Below, one piece after another: positions 60,001 through 64,000 of a DNA stretch of 64,000 nucleotides (its first letter is position 1; every line of letters starts with the position of its first letter). The notes under the pieces are model-generated. The model saw only the letters and a list, made by a program, of their open reading frames with translations, made no database searches and had not been told where the DNA came from. This DNA comes from Callipepla californica brunnescens (taxonomy: Eukaryota; Chordata; Aves; Galliformes; Odontophoridae), in the NCBI GenBank assembly GCA_023055505.1, contig JALIRH010000002.1:23504437-23568436 (forward strand), given 5' to 3'. Made by a program: the position numbers and the translations under genes.

Positions 60001-63000
60001 TGGTCTATTCCTAAAGTACTTGATGCCTCTACTTTCATCCATCCTGCAGGTTTACAATGAATCAATTACATTTTTCATTTAAGTAACAGTAGTCCATTCA
60101 GTAAGGCTTCCTGAAAAGTAAGGGGAAATTGTGAAAAAAAGCACTGCCACATTGCCAACCCTCTTCCAACCTTGCTGAGAGAAAGTTAAAGAAAACACTG
60201 ACCTTCTAAGTGCACTCTCACTTTCTGACTTTAAATTTTCACATGTCCATAATAATTTCAGTTTATATCACTGAAGTTCTGTTGTTGCTAATGTTGTGGA
60301 GATAAAATTAAGGATCTGCTTTCAGTTCCACATAAATATAGTATAAACCAAAATCTAAAGGCACTGTTAACTATGAATTCTTCCCTGATATTGTGAAGAT
60401 AAACTCTGTAAAATTACATAAAGGTAGAAGCTCATTAATGACTTAAATAGTTGATCAGACCTAATCTAGACTAAAACCAGAACACTCAAAAAAGATAATC
60501 TATTTAGAACAAAGTATACTATTAATATATTGAAGAATATTCCATATGTATTCTTAAAATGCATTTATACAGGCTCAATGCAGTATTTCTCACCGAAAAA
60601 TCAAATGAGAGGAAAATTTGAGATTGTAGTAATGACAGTTTATTCTATATTTATCAAAACAGTTTATCATCCCTTTGTGTATGCATTAACTTTTTAAAGA
60701 AACTACACTGAATTATATTTATTTAAGTACTCATCTCCTGGATTTTAGAAGTTTATTTTGTTTATTTTCAGAAATTTTATATATTATAACAGTTAAGGCA
60801 TTAAAAAAAGAGTCATAGATAGGATGTAGTGGAATAGTGAAAGATCTTGTGAGCAGTTTAAAACAGATTTGATGTGCAGTTCACTAAATACACCTTTTAT
60901 GTAAATTTTGATTTCTTTTCTGTATCATAATCAGAACCAATCTTTCTAAAATTCCCATCGATAACATATATCCTAAAACATTATTGGTTTAGAATGTCTT
61001 TGTTAGGAATTATTTGTGGTTCCTAAGAGGATTTGTTGGATCATGTAAACCTTGTCATAGACATACTAGGAAAACTCATTTCTCATACAACAGAACATTT
61101 TTCTAGGTCACATTCTTCCTGTCCGTACCTGCCAGTTCCACACAATTATCCATGATCCTTTCTCCACTGCTCTCCCAGTCTGTGTTTACCTTACATGCAC
61201 TGTTTTCCAAGGTAACATGAATTACTGCCTTTGCCATTGTTCTGTATGGCTGATTTAATGACTGAACACAAGCATGTTCAGCTGTACATCCTCAACTCAG
61301 GCCACTGACTGCTTTGCTACAGAAGGCTGCCAACTGCTCTCAGCATTATCATAACTGTGGTATGATCTGTCATTTCTCTAGTGAGGTCCAGATGACTTCA
61401 GGATATAAAAGCGTTTTTCTAATTCATCAGAATGTGCTTTGTTACCTGTGAAGAAGGTTTTCTGGATACAAAGCCAGCAGGTACAGATCCTTCTCTGTTT
61501 GTTTGCCCTTGCCATCAGTTTCTTGGATGTCTTTTCAAGGCATTAGGCATACCTACTGTTATCCATTATGTTTTCAGATTCCCACATGCCACTGAATCAC
61601 TTTAATTCTTCTGTGATGTGTTGCTCCTTTCCTGAGTCATTGTCAGATAGGTCAGAACTTTTGAAACCTATCTTAACATTTCTCGTCACATTTTTTGCCC
61701 TTAAGACAGACTTTCAGAAATCTGAAAATTAACCTTCTGCCATCCACATATTTTCTAAATCCTGATCCAAATTTTTTCTGGGTTAGTTTTGTATCTTTAT
61801 ATCCTCTTTTGTATTTGCTCTTTTCACAGATAGATAGTAGTCTTCTTAGCTCCTATGCAAAATACGGATTTTTCTTATGTCTCCTAAATTTGCAGGGGTT
61901 ACCTACACAGCCCCCTCAGCAACTGATCATTCTTGTTCCTTTCAATCCATCCATCTATGCTTTTTCCGAGACTATTTTCAAGACCATTACTTCTGCAAAC
62001 TAACTAGAGACTCCAATCCCTTTGTAGGTGGCAGCTTCTCCCATGGAGGGTTTCCAACCAGCAGCTCACCACCTCCTGATCCCCATCTGTAAACAAAGTC
62101 TACTATTTGTTTTCATCACTTATTTCATTCATACGCTGGGGCTTCAACAGCCTGAGGAGTTTGTATTGATTTACTAGATTACCCACTAATAAATTCCGCT
62201 ATCCCCAGCTGGATCTTGAAATTGTTCATACCTACTGACTAAGGGTCCGGTCTCACTTTTGCCACATAATTCTGATTGTTCTGGGTTTTGAATTCTTGAA
62301 CAAAAAATTCAGGACAGGTGGAATAACATGTAACCACAGTGGCTGCTCTGTGCCTTATACTTCAATGACATGCAGAACTCCTTCATCTACAGTTTAAGGC
62401 TCTTCTTCCAGAGGAGTCTAATTATTTTCTGCTCCATTCTATTTCCAACTCCACAACCCCAACAGCTTCCCTCTAATCTCCCAAGGAGCTAATTGACACA
62501 AAACACTGCTTTTGTTACAAGAAACTGACATACTTTCCTGCACTCGTATATTAAAAATTGCTAGAATGCTTCATTTTTGGATCAGAAATAACATCGCTGC
62601 ATGGGCTACCTCCTGCTTGAACTGGCCAAAAGCTTCCTCCTTCTCTAAATAACTCAGGATTTTTTTTTTTGGAAATCCATTCCTTATAGAGTTTGATCTA
62701 CTGGCTGCAACTGCGCTTGTGCATACACTGAGAACAAGAAGACACTTAAGAAATTTGGTCAGTTGTGTTACATCTCAGAGAGCAGATAAATATCACAAGA
62801 TGGTAGAGAGGAAGTGCAGTGGGCAGGCTTTAATTGCTCATTCCTCATTCCCTCTGCATTCAGAAGAGAAGGGGGAGCAGTTTGGAATGAAAAAGTAGGA
62901 GGTAGAGGATAGGCGTTACTTTTGTCTCTTACTCCCCAAATCTATTTTAACTACTTAGAAAATAAACTAAATTAACAATAAATTAAATTAATTCTCTCCA

Positions 63001-63054
63001 AGACCATTTGATTTTGCCTATGACAATAATTAGTCAGTGATCTCCCTGTCTTTT
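57061..63054. other. AT-rich non-coding sequence, 6 kb, no gene seen
   Basis: The longest frames are 102 (61695-62003) and 71 codons, with no recognised domain. A poly(A) run lies near 58039-58051. The segment 61060-62900 is less AT-rich and more pyrimidine-rich than its surroundings, but no repeat family or exon is recognised in it. Confidence 0.6.
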
Positions 63055-63585
63055 TGTCCTGGTTTTATCAGGATTCCATATCAGGGCAACATGTGGCAGG
63101 TCATCTGATGCTTAAGCACAGTGTTAGGTGCACTTCCTGTGTGCTGTGCTTCCAGCAGATTACGCACTTGCACATTAGTTCTGGTTCTGGGAGGCGTGAT
63201 CTTCTGATTCAGAATGAGGGAGATCTCTCATCTTTTCTTGGAGGCCCAATAGTGAAAGATTGCTAATACAGACTTGGACTCTCTCTCTCCTCTAGTTTCT
63301 TTGGTTCATTTGATTTATTAGTTGTTAAATATTAATTATTCTGTATTATCTTACATTCCTTTTAATAAATTAATTTCTCTTATCTCAATTGGGTTTCTTC
63401 CTCTTCCTATCCCCTCTTCTTCTGAGGGGAGGAAGGGGTGTCACATGATTAACTCTTCAAACAATGATATTTTTCACAGCCTGTGTGCTTATTCATTCAT
63501 TTTTTTCTCCATCCTGCTGAGAATGGAGAATGAGTGAGCAGCTTGCTGGTCATCTGACTAAAGTCCATGGTTAACCTAAACTTCA
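63055..63585 (+). mobile_element. Solo LTR-like element of the TGTCCTGG type
   Basis: Starts TGTCCTGGTTTTATCAGGAT, the same opening as many avian LTRs and related to copies A-C (TGTCGTGGTTTTATG). It shares with them 'TTCATTTGATTTATTAG' and 'AATAAATTAATTTCTCTTATCTC' in the same relative order. An AATAAA polyadenylation signal lies at 63364-63369. The 3' part has GAATGAGTGAGCAGCTTGCT and CATGGTTAACC, resembling the usual end of such LTRs. The right edge near 63585 is uncertain, and no clear target duplication is seen (CTTTT before, CTTAG after). It is probably an older, diverged solo LTR. The frames at 63054-63266 and 63322-63537 are not genes. Confidence 0.7.
63364..63369 (+). promoter_or_regulatory. 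AATAAA polyadenylation signal within the LTR-like element
   Basis: Canonical hexamer about 310 bp after the LTR start, where the R region of an LTR would be expected to end. Whether it is used is unknown. Confidence 0.4.
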
Positions 63586-64000
63586 CTTAGTACCTCTTTC
63601 AAAGTTGCTCCTCCAAACAATACATAATTATATGTAATGGAAAAGGTATCTGAAGATCTGTTGATTTAAAGCTTTATGGATGATGCCAAAGCAGATGAAT
63701 TGGTTGTGCTTGCACTTTCAGCACAGTTGATTACAAGCACAATATTCCAGGCAAGGGCATACCGAGGTATGGCTTCCTCAACCAGGGAGACTGAAAAAAA
63801 GCACTTAAAATATCAGTTGTTTTCATACTAGGTACATATATTCTTTGGCTTCTAGCTTGTGCAAGAGTTGCAGCACTTCATGGAAACAAAGCAGAGAATG
63901 GAGGTATGATTTCATTCAAAGCTAAAACCTGCTGGTAACCATCGTGCTCCAGCAAGCTTCTGTGCCTGACAAATGGGACTGCTGTAAGGTGAATGAGTCT
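63586..64000. other. Non-coding sequence, no feature recognised
   Basis: About 415 bases to the window end, with no frame, repeat or RNA gene recognised. Confidence 0.6.

Noticed and set aside
1..64000. Bacterial-type features: operons, ribosome binding sites, CRISPR arrays, rRNA or tRNA genes
   Set aside because: The base composition, dispersed CR1 elements and absence of long frames show vertebrate nuclear DNA. No spaced direct repeats of CRISPR type and no tRNA or rRNA sequence were recognised.

Overview
This window is non-coding vertebrate nuclear DNA, most probably from a bird of the chicken/galliform type. It is AT-rich throughout, has no long open reading frames or operon-like packing, and carries many microsatellites. 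It is scattered with CR1 LINE fragments, whose 3' ends carry the typical ATTCTGTG-like repeats next to the 'GGTCCCTTCCAACC' block. Solo retroviral LTRs and a mariner transposase relic fit the same picture. I found no convincing protein-coding exon, tRNA, rRNA, known ncRNA or CRISPR array. The window looks like a gene desert or the inside of a very large intron.

Layout. From 1 to 19.1 kb there is AT-rich sequence with microsatellites and three minus-strand CR1 3' pieces (about 3.9, 8.1-8.7 and 14.0 kb). This part also holds the longest open frame of the window (206 codons at 17.26-17.88 kb), which contains a short piece that looks like an old dispersed repeat. At 19.15-19.70 kb lies a minus-strand solo LTR (copy A). 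From 21.8 to 37.2 kb there are CR1 pieces at 21.8, 24.1, 33.0-33.75 and 36.1 kb, a GATA array at 30.9 kb and short tandem duplications at 27.05 and 32.23 kb.

The repeat-rich core is 37.26-39.62 kb. A minus-strand CR1 is split by a 438-bp solo LTR (copy B) with a clean 5-bp target duplication, and a second complete LTR of the same family (copy C, 569 bp, its own different 5-bp duplication) follows 1.2 kb downstream. At 41.6-41.8 kb is the C-terminal end of a mariner-type transposase gene. From 41.8 to 52.2 kb nothing recognisable is seen beyond simple repeats. At 52.25-53.87 kb a long plus-strand CR1 carrying part of its reverse transcriptase (RT) is interrupted by a minus-strand CR1. A further CR1 3' end lies at 55.6 kb, and two convergent pieces of CR1 ORF2 abut at 56.5-57.06 kb. 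The window ends with another LTR-like element of the 'TGTCCTGG' type at 63.06-63.59 kb.

No genes act together here. What the sequence records is layered transposon history: CR1 first, then CR1 into CR1 and LTR into CR1, each element now decayed by stops, frameshifts and deletions. I looked for an undescribed biological system and did not find one. The observations most worth checking are the 14-bp direct repeats around LTR copy A, the tail-to-tail CR1 ORF2 junction, the two nested insertions and the unexplained 206-codon frame.
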